NCBI GenBank assembly: GCA_028564705.1
Contig: JAPXFQ010002153.1
Coordinates: 1,302,001-1,366,000, forward strand
Length of the DNA stretch: 64,000 nt
Reading direction: 5' to 3'
From: Apricaphanius iberus
Lineage: Eukaryota; Chordata; Actinopteri; Cyprinodontiformes; Aphaniidae
The translations under genes were made by a program, and so were the position numbers. Below the pieces are notes generated by a model, which worked only from the letters and a program-made list of their open reading frames with translations, was not told the DNA's origin and ran no database searches. The first letter of the stretch is position 1. The number at the start of each line of letters is the position of its first letter. Positions 34,612-47,144 of this stretch are shown one piece after another.

Positions 34612-37600
34612 AGATTAAAGAACCAAATAAGGTCTTATTTATAAATTTATACAAACCTCCGAAACGTAACTCAAAATTCTTAAATGATTTCAGTAGCCTT
34701 ATTTCTCTAATATGTATTGACTATGACCAACTAATTATTGTGGGAGACTTCAGCATCCCTACTGACAACCCCCATGATAGATGAGCTATAACATTAAGTG
34801 ATACTCTCCATTACTTCGGCCTGACCCAACATGTCAAACACATGATCAAGGACACACTCTTGACTTAATAATTAGCAAAGGTTAAAATATCTCAACATCT
34901 CTGTAGTTCATATTGCGTTATCTGATCATTTCTGCATTTTCTATGAAAGAACTATCTCTTCTAAAATATTTAACCAGACTGAGACCACTTTAAAAAAAAT
35001 GTCCTTTGGTATAATACATTCTTTCTAAAGTTTCAAACATTAATACCATTGCTCCAACTAATTTTATAATAGTATCTGGTAGAAAGAAGTATCCATGGAC
35101 TAGCGATTCATTGATACATAGTGAAAAAAGGGAGTGTCGCCATGTACCGACAATGTAGAAAACATGTCTGAATTCAATAAACTAAACCTATCACACCTTG
35201 ATGAAATCCTTAAATAATTAAGTTCCTCTTCTTGCTGGCTTGATATCTTACCCACAGATTTTCAAAAGAAAGTTTTCCCTGTCATTAGGTTTGATCTGAT
35301 TTAAATAGTTAACTCATCCCTCTTGTCTGGTGGGTTCCCCTGAGCTTTAAAAACAGCATTTATGAAACCACTACTAAATAAGAACAACCTGGACAACACA
35401 TTGATGCAGAAATGCAGGCCAATCTCTAATCTCCCATTCATCAGCGATATTGAAAAGCTGTGTTTCAACAATTAAATAGCTTCCTAATAATGACCATTCA
35501 CTTTGATACTTTCAACATCTTTCCATGCTAACCACAGCACCGAGACTGCCCTTGTCAAAGTTTTCAATGACATCCGCATAAATACAGACTGCGGCAGAAC
35601 CAGTGGCAGTGCAGTACTTGATATTGTTGATCATAAAATAATAAAGATAAGATAAATAAAGATAAAGTATACTTTAATGTCCCACTGAGGGGAAATTTGT
35701 CTTGGGCTGCATTCACTGCGTCATGCATTTACAACACACCACATAAAGTACAGAGTATAGACATACAAGCATGCCACACAAAAAGTGCACAACACAAATG
35801 GAGTAAAACTATACAAGTAGCTAATATTCATTTGTTACGGTTTAGCATTTTTGTGGCAGTTGGAATTATGGAATTTTTATACCTCTTTAGCCTGCAGTTT
35901 GGCGTTCTAAATCGTCTACCTGAGGGTAACAACTCAAGTTCCTGATTGAGAATGTAGGTTGGGTCATCCAGAATTTTGGGTGCCTCCCTAAGGACGGATT
36001 TTTCATACAGTGACTGTAGGTAGCACTGTTCTTGGTAGCCTACAATTTTGAAAGCCGTACTGATCAGATTCCCCAACTTAGATTTAAACTGAACTGATAA
36101 ATTACCATACCAGGTCTGCATGCTGTAACGTATCAAACTCTCTAAGATCATCTTAAAAAACAGAAGCAGGAGTTTGCTATTGACACCATAGCCTTCTTAA
36201 AAAGTACATCCTTTGTTGCAACCTGGTGAAAACATTTTCAACATGAATGTGCCAGGTAAGGGAACAATCAATAAAAACCCCAGATACTTATATGAAGTAA
36301 CCTGATGAATTTGTGTATTGTGAATAAATTCAGGATTAGGTTTACAGATTGATCTTGGGTCAAATATCATCTCCCCTGTTTTAGTGACGTTAAAATACTA
36401 CTGGAACGACTGGACACCTGGGTCAGAGTCTCAAGTACAGTACTTGGCTGGTTTGAGTCTTACCTCAAGAACAGGAAATTCCTTGTGTCAATATGCATAT
36501 TATTATCAGAACAAACAGAATTCACATATGGTGTCCCTCAGGGCTCCATCCTGGGACCCCTTCTGATTAATGTCTGCATGCTCCCACCAACCCAAATTAT
36601 AACACCTAATAAGATTAGTTACCATAACTATGCAGATGACACTGAGCTTTACATAACAAAGTCACCAGGCGAATTTACCCATCCAGACCCTAAATGAATG
36701 CATTGAACAAATCAATAGCTGGATGTCCCATAACCTTCTCAAGCTAAACAGAAACAAAACTGAAGTAATCATTTTTTGACCTAAAGAGGAACTATCAAGA
36801 GTGAGCAATAAGCTTCACAATTAGAATATTTGAATATAGAACATACAATTAGAATCTCATGATCAAGTGAGAAATCTAGGTGTAATAATGGACTCAGCCC
36901 TAAACCTCAAAGACCACATAAAAGTAAAAAACAGGGTCCTAAAAAACATTGCTTGGATTAAAGGACTAATCTCCCAATGGGACATCAAAAAACGCATCCC
37001 TCTTTAGTCTGCTCGATTACCTCAACAGTATCCTCACAGGTCTACCTAAAAAGTCAATTAGACAGCTGCAGCTGATCCAGAAGTATGCTGCTCGCGTCCT
37101 TACTAGAACCAGGAAAGTAGGGCACGTCCCCCTAGTTCTAAAGTCTCTACACTGCCTCCCTGTAGCTCAGAGAATAGACTTCAAAATAATTATTATAATA
37201 ATATTAATTTGCTTAGCACCTAAATATGTTAAAGACCTGCTCTCATTACATCAGCTCCCTAGACCTCTCAGGTCCTCCAACTCTAACCTACTAATCACCC
37301 CTAGAATCAGAACCATACATGGAGAATCAGCTTTCAGTTGGCTGTAAAGATGCTAAAACACTGATGTGCTTTAAATCAAAACCTAAAACCCATCTGTTTA
37401 CAGCTGCCTTTGAGTAAACGATTATGAGGTTTAATTGCTGTTTACTTTCTCTGTTTTTAATGCTTTTCATGTTTAATTCTGAATTGCTATTTTTACTTTC
37501 CATGCTTTTATCATGTGTTTGGCTTCCTTACCACCAAATCATGTAAAGCACCTTGAATTAGCTTGTTGTTAAAAGTTTGCTAAACAAATAAAATTGCTTT

Positions 37601-37612
37601 GCCTTGCCTATT
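34612..37612 (+). pseudogene. L2 (Maui)-like LINE, 5'-truncated and interrupted, sense orientation
   Basis: The endonuclease part is readable as INLYKPPKRNSKFLNDFSS and LIIVGDFSIPTDNP. The reverse transcriptase follows: LDIVDHKILLERLD (split by an insertion), [34 protein letters not shown] and LGVIMDSALNLKDHI. The C-terminus includes LLTGLPKKSIRQLQLIQKYA, RTRKVGHVPLVLKSLHCLP and RIDFKIII. The 3' end is gtaaagcaccttgaatt…caaataaaattgctttgcc. The catalytic YADD box is intact, but the frame has many stops and shifts. It is broken at 35641-36390 by a Rex1-like element. Confidence 0.8.
35641..36390 (-). pseudogene. Rex1-like LINE inserted antisense into the L2-like LINE
   Basis: The minus strand reads from YLGVFIDCSLTW and NVFTRLQQRMYFLRRL through TWYGNLSVQFKSKL, DDPTYILNQELELLPSGRRF and KRYKNSIIPTATKMLN to a 3' part ending in caaatttcccctcagtgggac and a (TTATC/ATCTTT)-type tail. 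The heptamer taaaata occurs at 35634-35640 and at 36391-36397, an apparent target-site duplication. Removing the insert and one copy joins the L2 frame exactly (…DIVDH | KILLERLD…). The element is 5'-truncated. Confidence 0.8.
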
Positions 37613-38670
37613 GTCTGCTGTGGCAATCTCAACCTTTCCCTGCACTTTTTACCACTCAAGTCCACCTGTATACCATTTTCACTTCTGTAGCTGTTCCACA
37701 TGCATCTTTTAAATAGCACATAATGTGTATGCCAGGGGCACTTGATGTACTGAGGCTTGAATCTAGTTCCTTGCAAGTCACTTTGGATAAAAGCATCTGC
37801 TAAATTGAATGGATGCAAATTCTAAGTTGTAATCCTACAAAAACAGGTAAAAAACAGCTTGAAGGCCTTAATAGTTATGTGAGGCTCTGTATTTTTTCAA
37901 CTGAGTTTTATTTGGATTTTTTGATTAGGACTCTTTGAGTTTTTCCTTTTCCTTTTCCTACCTTGTACCCAAACTGATGAATAATGCATGAACTTTTCTA
38001 AGTTTAGTATGAAATTGTGTGGAAGTTTATCAGATTGCTTTTTTTCTGTGATTTTTCTCTTAAATAAATCTGAAAAAGAATTTAGACATCCAGAGCATCC
38101 AAACGTTGGTAACAACCTAATTACTTTTTGACAAATACAGAAATGGTAAATTTAATTTCTTTAAATAGTAATTTTACAATAATGGCATTTTCAAGTTATT
38201 AACTTTTCCAATATAGACTCATGACAATGCATCCATCCCTGTTCACAGTATTGTTTTCCCAACACAAGGTCTCACAATTCATCTAAACTGAAGTGTCATT
38301 TGAGCCAACTTGTTTTGTTTCAGCATGTGGCTTTGAACTCTGTATTATTCCTGTAAGTGATGAAACTTGCTGAAATGCTGCTGTTTTGTTGTTGTTGTTC
38401 TTTTTGTCATCTTGACTTCAAGTGAATCCATTAAAACCACAAGGAAAATGGTTCCTCTTCAAGTCTTTGGACTGTTTCTCCTTGCATCATCCTAAAGGTT
38501 GGGAGGGGGGTTTAAAGAATTTGCTCATGTTTATACATATAACATTAAAAAAAAAATTCAAACAATGCACTAGAACTGTAATTGTGTCTGCCCATGTGAA
38601 AAGTTGCAGTAAAGTCCCTTTAAATTAGGTTTGACACATTGTTTGGTCCTTTGGTATGCCTACATTAAAA
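37613..38670. other. Intronic DNA, nothing recognised
   Basis: AT-rich sequence with short reading frames only, between the LINE 3' end and the next hAT end. Confidence 0.4.
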
Positions 38671-40059
38671 CAGTGCTTCTCAAATGGTGGGGCCCTGAGG
38701 CACATGGGGGGGTGCTGAGGGGTAGCTAGGGGGGCGTCAGAGCAGCCCCTTGCCCTCAACCCCTCGTGGTAGCTGAGCCTTTTATTTATACTTTAATGGT
38801 GATTAAGCCTCCAGTCACTAGGTGGCAGCAGTCAACCCAGCAGAAGAAGTTTACATAGAGAGCTGTGGTGTGGGAAAGGAAGATTGAATTGCGGAATTTA
38901 AAAACAAAAGATGGATTACACAATTAAACATTGTTCCTGTAGTGATCTGGCAGCTCCCACTCTTTTAAGGCTGCCTGTTTTTAATGGCCGTTTAAGCCCT
39001 CCTCTCCATGCAAGCAGTCTAAACCTGGCAGCCTTAGCGAGAAAACTCACAGACACGCAACCCCCCACCCCCCTCCCAAATTAGTTGACTCTTAGCGTGA
39101 GGGTCAGAAATGTTTATGAATCGGGAGAACAATCTTTCTATGAGTTCTGTAAGCTCAAGGTGACGACCAGTGTCGCAGTGTCATATTAGAAACGAGAGGA
39201 AACGAGCTCTATCAGGGACAAAACGCAAACGGAGCGCAGCAGAAAGAGTGCTAAACATAACACTGAGATCTTCTTTTGTAATATGACAAAATATGAGATT
39301 CTCATTTTGCACATAGCTATGTTTAAAAGTGACAGGGAAATGCTTGAACCACAGCACAGTTAAATTTGTGAATTTGATGTGAATAACAGTAAATGTGGAT
39401 CTATTTGGTTGTTTATTTGGTTAATTGTTTTCAGTCACCATAATTAGCATACATACTTTTTGTTTGATAAATATGAATAGAATGGAGAAAAAAAATAGTA
39501 TTCAGAAAAATCGAAATGGAAAAGTGAAACTTTTGAAATAAAGTATTTCTAACATAATTAAATGCATTTCATAGGGTTGGAGAGTTGAACAGAAAAACAG
39601 TGAAGGTGATATTGAAGAAGTTATGTAGCCTCCCTTTTAGAAAAGTAATAAACTGATGAAGGTAATCTATGTTTACAGCTTAAAAAAGCTTTAATTGTTA
39701 CAGTTTAGTTTAAAAATGCACATCCCAGTGAATCAGGTGAGTTTCTGTTCTGAGCATCACACACTGAGCAGTGTGGATTCAATTTTACCCGACTGATAAA
39801 CTGAACTTGGAAATAGTGTTAAGACCTAAAACAATAAAATAAGATGCAACCATCTGAAGTAATTGCAGATTATTTAATTAATATTTTTTCATAATCAGTA
39901 TATATTATATGCAGTGTGGTGGTGCCAGTGGTTTGTATCAATAAGTATTTGAATATTTTCAGATATCAATCTGGTGGTGCAATGGGGGACGGGTGGAATG
40001 GGCGTGAAAAAAATTATATTCTCTGGGGAGGCATGGCTGAAAATAATTGAAAAGTACTG
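38671..40059. mobile_element. Non-autonomous hAT element with CAGTGCTTCTCAA ends (about 1.39 kb)
   Basis: The left end is cagtgcttctcaaatggtgg. The right end, reverse complemented, is cagtacttttcaattatttt. This resembles Charlie/ZBED5-type hAT ends (CAGTGTTTCTCAA). The flanking octamers do not match, so the target duplication is not preserved. A short frame near 38912 (MDYTIKHC) may be a relic of the transposase start, but the rest is unreadable. Confidence 0.55.
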
Positions 40060-40084
40060 AACTAACGTAATACCAAATACAGTA

Positions 40085-41420
40085 ATTTTCCAACCTCTTC
40101 AAATGCTGTCAGATTACAAACATAAATTTAAATGTATTTTCTTATGAATTTATTTGATAGACTAACACAAAGTAGTACACACTTGTCAAGAAGAGGTAAA
40201 ATTATGCACCTTAAATGTTTTTTCAAGTAGAAATCTGTTAAGTGTTGTATGAATTTATATTCAGCCTCAGTTAATACTTTGAAGAACCAACTTTCACTGT
40301 AATTTGTTTAGAGCACTGGTTCCAAAACCTGACATCCCTAGAGATAACACAATTTGGTCTGTGCTGAGGTTGTGTAGGTACCAAAATTATATCTTAAATA
40401 TTTATGTGATAAAATCCAAAAGACAAATTGAAATTGTCAATATAGCATACAGTTTACAACAAGAAGAATAAGAATAATAACCTGTAAAACCTATTAAACC
40501 ATTTGTTTAGTTTTTGCAAATTTTTGCATGTCTGACTGCAATATTTCAAGTCTTGCCTCATATTCTCATGTATAAAGAACTGACCTTTGACCAGACCATT
40601 TAAAACCATTTATTTTGGCTTGATCAAAATAATACAATTGTTTTTTTGGTTTAATTTTTAAGGCTTTTGTCCTGCTGGACCTCTTTCTCTGACTCAAATC
40701 TCTCCCAACCAGTAAAAGTCATTCTCCCATATTTGCCCTTTATTGAACTCCAAACATCTTTATATAAACTCTGACTAGCTTTCTGATCCCTGCTAAAGAA
40801 AAAATGGCCCCACAGTACGATGCTGCCAACACCATATTCCACTGTGGAGATAATGTTCAGTCTTGTGCATCCACGTTCTGGTTTGGATTTATAGCTTTAC
40901 TTCATCTGTTCTGAGCAGAATACTTCCTTCCACATGTTGGCTCTACCCCCTACATAACTTGTGGCAAATTGCAGAGTAAACCTTTTTTCTCTATTTTCTC
41001 TTACCTGTGAACTAAGGCTTTATCCTTGCTCCTCTTGCACAAATATATTAATGTATATTTATAGAGTGCACAACTACTTGTGTTCTGTCCTTTGCCTGAA
41101 CTGATATTCACCGCTCTGTCAAATTGCCATGAGCCTCTTGTCTGCTTCAGATTAATGCTCTCTTTGCCAGGCCTGTGAATTTAGTTGGATAACATATAAG
41201 TTTGATAAGTTTGCAGTTGTGTCTTTATTTTAGCATAATGGATTGAACAATGCTTTGTGATTTATTTAAAGCTTGAATATTGCTTAACAACCTAACTCTG
41301 TTTATTCTTCCTCACAGCTTTAAAACGGACCTAAACTACAGCTTTCTTGGTCATCATGGTGTTTTTTTGTTGTTGTTGTGTTCTCAATTTGGGCAACTAC
41401 GGCTATGGGCTTCAAGTTAA
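40085..41420 (-). pseudogene. Tc1-like transposon remnant, antisense
   Basis: Blocks recognised in order on the plus strand are: ttgatagactaacacaaagt, tatattcagcctcagttaat, atgctgccaacaccatattc, acttgtggcaaattgcagag, tgccatgagcctcttgtctg, ctctttgccaggcctgtgaa and ggattgaacaatgctttgtg. They match the antisense of a degenerate fish Tc1 element, ending near the 5' part of the transposase gene. Many stops and frameshifts. The inverted repeats were not confirmed. Confidence 0.55.
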
Positions 41421-43145
41421 AGGGAGCTAATTCTTTGCTCAAGGATTTTGAAAAGCCGTTATTTATTTATTTTCTCCAACTTCTCAATTATGCACAATTT
41501 GAGGTTCATCTACAACATTACAATGACCTAGAGTGCCTAACCCTTTTGGGGTTTTGAGGAGATAAAATGAAGGAAAGTTAAAGGAGTATGGAAAACTTCA
41601 CAAGGCATTACAAGACATTTGGAGCACTTGTTGTTTTTTTTTACAGTTTGTTATTTTGGTGTCGGCTCAGGATTACCTACATTTTTCATGCTGCTTCCTT
41701 TGTTGCTATTTGTGCAACAGTGTTAATGGTTCACTTAACACACAGCACCGAGCAATAGCTCCCACCAGAATTAACAACGGACCTCTACAGTTTTACGGCC
41801 TCTAGTGTGGATTCATGTCTTTCCTTCCATCTGGCTCCTTGTCGGTATTCATATGGCTTCCACTGGGAGGGTAGTAGGAAGGGGAAAGTAGCTGAAAAAA
41901 GTATATCTCATAACCTAACAAGCTCTGTTGGGATCTGGACTTTGTCAGGATGTATCCCTTTAATCACAGCACCTATGAGGATTAACAAGATAGATTTGAA
42001 ATGAATGTATTTTTTTATTACTCCATAGTACATGCGAACATTACAAAAAAAATGATCCTATCAAAGAAATAAGTTCATGAGCTGTTTTCGGAAAATGCTC
42101 AAGGCTGTTTTCTTTTACTTTAAGTTAGTGCAAAGTTAGTGGAGAGACAGTCAATAGAGTCACAAGTTATTATACCAGTGGAGAGAATTATATTTCAGGT
42201 CAACTGAACGTATCTCTGGTCTTTGTTTGGCCTTTAGGGCAGTTATAATTTGATAAAATCAGCTCAGTTAAATGAGTAATTCCATTATAAGTTCTGTAAG
42301 AAATAACCTCAATCAATTCAATATTCCTTATATTTGTTATTTTTACATGCATCTCTCACTTTCTGTGGAAGATCATAGTGGATGTAAACCATTTAGCTTC
42401 TCTCACAGCAGCTATTACCTTATGTTCGCTGCAAACTGTCTTCATTTTTAAAAATGCCTTTGAAATGCCAATCTGCCAAAAGATTTTAATCAACAGCAAA
42501 TCCCAACAGAATTACAGCATTTAAGTTTCAGTATTAAAACTGAAGACAGTAATTATATATTCAACGCTTTCCAGACGATTTTGTATTAAAGTGGGAAGAT
42601 ATATACGTTACGTGTTACTTGTTAAGTTGTCATATAACTGAAGAATTAAATGCATAAAGATAGGATTTTCTGTTGTTTAAAAAAGCGCACGTAATAACTG
42701 TTAATGGTTAAAAGTTTCTGTCATACTGATCACAGGGTAACTTTGAAGTACTCATGATTAATCAACAAAAATCAATATTCCTAAATATGCCTGAAAAAGT
42801 AAAATTTTTATTGTAAATAAACAACAAAACTAGTTGCCGTGGCCTTTTTTTTTTAGGTAATGCATGGAACTTTTGTTTCATACGCCACTATCACATTTAC
42901 ATATACCCCTTTACCTGTTCATTTCTTAGCCTGTAGCTTAGGCAAACTAACTGGTTAACATTTTTGAATCTACAGCTGATCGTTTCTTCTGAACAGCAGA
43001 AGGATTATTTGCTCATCAACACAGCGGATGCGGTGCACAATTAGTGTGACATCAGCCGTTTACATTGTAAAGGTTCAATTTGTAGTCGGAACACAGAAAT
43101 TCCAACTTCATTCTGCAACTTTGACTGCTCACATCAACAACAGAA
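41421..43145. other. Intronic DNA, nothing recognised
   Basis: AT-rich, with no repeat ends or coding blocks recognised. It is one of the longer stretches without visible transposon signatures in the downstream intron, so it is a reasonable place to look for conserved non-coding elements. Confidence 0.4.
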
Positions 43146-43915
43146 GTAGTGCTGCCACAAACGATTATTTTGATAATCGACTAATCACTAATTATTTTGC
43201 GAATTAGTCGACTAATCGAGTCACGTTTAAAATGCATGTTATTACAGGAGAAAGCAGCTGCGCTAATATTTGTGTTACCTCGAAGTTTTATTAATGTAAA
43301 ATATAGAATTTTTTAAAGATGACAGCTCATATAACATAGCAGCAGCATCTGCGTTCTGTTCTTTCTGAACAGATAAGAACCAGCCTCTAAGTAGCAGCTC
43401 AGGCTGTAGAGGAAGTCATATGAGAGAATCTAGATATTTTCATCAATCTATGAACACCGCTGGTTACCTAGGAGAGAAGGTAAAAAACCAACATGTCAGG
43501 GAAAAAGAGAAAATCGCTCTACAATTGATGTTAATGTTAGCAGCTAACTAGCTGACAGAAGCTACTGTCTGTTTTTTTTCCGTGAGCCACAGCGGGCTTC
43601 CCCTTTCAGAAGCTCAAACAACACTGCTTTACTGCTGTAAGCAGCTTCTACTTAGTGAATCTTGCATTACACATGCTTCTCTTTTTATTTAATAAAACTC
43701 TCCAGAATTTTAGGGCTACGTTGTCAGCTCACTGCTGATACTGCCTCTGGTGACACTGTAGCAGACAACGATTGCGCAGATAAAGGGACAGCAACCGTTT
43801 TAAGACAAAAATAGAGCTTAAAAAAAATAAGTAAATGATAACGTCAATTAGTATAGTTTTTTTTTGTCTTCAATTTTACTCGTCAACTTTGTCGTGACGA
43901 ATCGACACACTCTAA
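43146..43915. mobile_element. hAT-like non-autonomous element with TAATCGACTAAT motifs
   Basis: The left end is tagtgctgccacaaacgatta followed by gataatcgactaatcacta and ttagtcgactaatcgag. The right end is ctcgtcaactttgtcgtgac then gaatcgacacactcta. Fish hAT elements of the TAGTGCTGYMACRAACGATTA type carry the same subterminal words. The terminal repeats are poorly preserved and no transposase is visible. Confidence 0.5.
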
Positions 43916-43945
43916 TAATCTAAATGTTGCATGCATGTAGAGCAT

Positions 43946-44089
43946 ACCTGTCAACCCTCCCGTTTTTAGAGCTATCTCCCGGACACTTCCCGGTTTGTAA
44001 TTTCTCCCGGGAAACTCCCGTAATTGGCATGTCCCAAACTCCTTGATAAATAATCAGACCAAAGTGTTTGTCTAATGTTGACACACAAC
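43946..44089. mobile_element. hAT-like fragment with CTCCCG motifs, interrupted by the next element
   Basis: It starts catacctgtcaaccctcccg and continues atctcccggacacttcccgg and ctcccgggaaactcccg. This CTCCCGG-rich start is characteristic of a fish hAT family. The element appears cut by the insertion at 44090-44959, and its continuation probably begins at 44960. Confidence 0.45.
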
Positions 44090-44959
44090 TAGGCCTGGGC
44101 GGTATACCGGTTCATACCGAAAACCAGTGTTTAGTTTCGTTATGATATTAATTTTTAATATACCCCTATACCGGTGAATAGCTCAGACAACTTCCGGAAC
44201 ATTTCATGTGGGGAAGTGTTTCAGCCATGAGCAATTTTACTGCTACATGCTCTTCACCATAGTGTAAAAAATAATGTTTTTAAATAAGTACAGCTGCTGG
44301 CAGGAGTTACCAGAGCGAAGCACACAATGCTGAGGAAGTCACTCCAAAAAGAAGAGTCATGTCTCAAGTTTAGAAGTTTATTGGCTTTAAAAGGCCAGAC
44401 GAGAACAGAACAGTATATATTTTACAATCGGCAAAACCAGTGGGAAAGAAATCAAAAATAGCGGTAAATATGTTTTATGTACCATCTACGATACTTCTGC
44501 CGTCTTTTTTTCTGTTATCTGAATATTAACCAGCTAATAATCTCTTACGGTCGCCATGTTTATTTTACTACTTTTTTGGCAAAATCCGGTCTGAGTCTCT
44601 GCTCTGTCCCCTAGCGGAATTCTTAAGTACTACATGCAAAGCAATTACAAAATGCAATATGTTGCTTGTGCCAATATGAGGTTCAAGAAAAATTATACTT
44701 TCAGCCTTAGAACTTCAAGAATGTCTACTAGAATCATAATAATTTTGATTACTTTCATATCATTCACCTGTGTCTGGAAAAAAAACAATACCATGCAGTC
44801 CGTATGGCAGTAAAATGGGCTTTTTAAAGCACATTTTTATAATCTTCATTCTTATAAGATAATGTGGATACGGTCTTGTATGGGGAAAAAATACCGTAAT
44901 ACTGATATGTTTAAAAAAAATACTGTGATACTAAAATTTTGCCATACCGCCCACCACTA
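44090..44959. mobile_element. hAT-like element with GGGCGGTAT terminal repeats (870 bp), nested
   Basis: The left end is taggcctgggcggtatacc. The right end, reverse complemented, is tagtggtgggcggtatggc. Inner words ataccggttcataccg and accgtaatactg agree with the fish family. The flanks cacacaac (44082-44089) and cacacgtt (44960-44967) share only the first five bases, so an 8-bp target duplication is at best partial. Confidence 0.65.
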
Positions 44960-46371
44960 CACACGTTTGAGAACAAATTTCAACCCGTTTGTCACTTAAC
45001 ACGTGTAGTGCAATTAACAGCATGAGCCTACCTTGCTATTCTCCAATCCCTTGTTCTGATAGCTTGATACCAAAGATGTCAGGTGCAAGTCGATGGAATT
45101 CTGTTGAACCCTAGGCGTTTTGTTGTTTTTACCTAAGTAATTTGTGCAACCAACAGCACAACCAGACATGATTGCATCTCTTTCTGCAGACAACACATGC
45201 AGAAGAGCAGGAAGTGATGGGGAGCGATAATCCCTCTATCTGGCCTGCGACGGAGAAGAGATGTTCTCCAAATCAATCGTCCTGCATTAACACATTAGTT
45301 TTGACAGTCCTAGTAAGAACTAGCAAACCCCTTGATGGGCACAGACCTCCACCAAGGTAGCTCATTCAAACCCTGGCGAACACATATCTTGTCAGAGATA
45401 CTAATAATAATAATTATAATTATAATGTATGATGCTGCTGTGTGTTTTTATTGTTTGTTTTTGCGTTTAAAACTAACCACAATAAAACTCCACAATAAAA
45501 CAGCAATATCAGATCTGCTGTACAAAGTGAGAGGGGGACTCTAAAGCAGACAGTCACAGGGGCTAAGAAGGGTAAAAAAAAAAACATTGCCGTTCTCTCA
45601 ATATTGTAGTTTTTGAAAGTATTTGTCAGGACTTCTCCAGAAGTCTTGACTATCTTTAGATGCATGGAGAAGCAAGTTGATCCAAAGCTTGAGATTTCAC
45701 ATTTAAAAAAAACTCCCCCCAGACACTTGGGAGGGAGCCTGCCTTTCAAAGACTGGGTGTTTCATAATAAGAAGGACCTGATATCAAGCTCTGCCTGTCA
45801 TCTTTCCTTCTCCTTTACACTGTCAGTCTATTTGCTCAGTGAATCAGAATGAATCAGTGGGATACAATAATATGAATAAAAACACTATTCTAAAGTAATT
45901 TACTTAAAATAACGAATTTAACCACCACAATCTGATATTAATAAAAAGAATCTTCATTATTCTTACATAAAGAATACTCTCAATATTAGTTGTGATTATA
46001 ACATGCCCACGCTGTAACATTCTGTTTCATCTCTTTCACATTAAGTAAATGAAGTGCTGCATTTTGTCTGAATTTTTAAGCATGATCATCACCACTTGTT
46101 AACGGTTTTCTTGGCCTACATACATTTTTTCTTCATCCCGTTACATAAAGTGTTCTTTGATCTTGCTTGGCTTTAGTGGAAGAAGTTCTTATCAGCTCAT
46201 TGTCGCTTTTATGTAAACAGTGAAAAATCAGTGTAAGAGTTTGAGAGCTAGTTTGAGTGTGGCAAAGTAAACATAGCAAAGGATTACTATACGCCATTGT
46301 GTTCACAATAAAAAGCTCAAGGATGACATTTTTCAACAGTTTATCTTATGATATCTTCCAGCATATAATAT
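44960..46371. other. Intronic DNA; possible remainder of the CTCCCG element, otherwise nothing recognised
   Basis: Near 45330-45355 gatgggcacagacctccacc resembles a fish repeat word but is too short to assign. The 109-codon frame at 45420-45749 (-) has no recognisable domain. Confidence 0.35.
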
Positions 46372-46560
46372 TAGGGATGGGTAGTGATATCTGGTGCTAT
46401 AATGGCATCGGTTCTGACTAAAACGGTAGTTACCAGACCGAAAATCAGCGCACATGTCGGTAACTTGTGTTGGTTTAACACGGGTCATTTAATTCCTAGA
46501 ATTAACTCAATTTTGTCAACGCTATTAACCAATACACAGAACTCCGCCCTGTTTATAATT
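46372..46560. mobile_element. Left end of a hAT-like element (TAGGGATGGGTAGTGATATC)
   Basis: It starts tagggatgggtagtgatatc, then ggtgctataatggcatcggt and tagttaccagaccgaaaat, matching the start of a fish hAT group. The right end was not found. Confidence 0.45.
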
Positions 46561-46894
46561 CAGCCCACACCACATCAGTTCTCCTTCCTAACCTTGTGTG
46601 TGTGTGTCATATTAGTCTATTATTATTACCGTATTGGGTTGATATGATTATAAGTTCATAAGTTGTTTGTGGGAATTTTTCTTACGGTCCGCTTTGGATG
46701 TCAGCTCGCTCTACGCACTGCATTTATGTTGATTGATTAATGATAGTTCTCTGAATAGCGTCAGTACATTTCATAGTGAGCAACCGCTGTGTTAAAAATG
46801 TGCATTATTCAGTTAAAGTGATGTTTTCTGACTTGAATTAGTGCTAACTCATTAGCGGAAGTAGCTGTGTACATCTTCACAATAAGAGCATTTA

Positions 46895-47144
46895 TTTCCT
46901 GATGTGATGAACTCAAAATCTCAAAATGGCACCCCTCTGATGCAATGAAGCTCACATCATTATTGCTCTTCATCTTTCTGGATCTCTGTGTGCTGCTTCA
47001 CAATCGATGCTGTCAACATTTTAGTCACAGACCTCGCCCATCTCTCCCCCTTGTTGGCCCACCAGTTAATGGCTTAGTTTGAGGCATTTTTCAAACTTTA
47101 AGTGTTAGCAGAGGTACTCTGATAAGGGGTGAGTTGCTCTTCAA
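46895..47144 (+). mobile_element. TTAA-type MITE, family A, right part only
   Basis: It shares with 9370-9719 the words catctttctgg, tctgtg, cctcgcccatc-like and tttttcaaac, and the right end ggggtgagttgctcttcaa (TCAA for TTAA). The left half is absent. Confidence 0.5.

Noticed and set aside
38671..40059. 8-bp target duplication for the CAGTGCTTCTCAA hAT element
   Set aside because: The flanks cattaaaa and aactaacg differ, so the duplication is not claimed.
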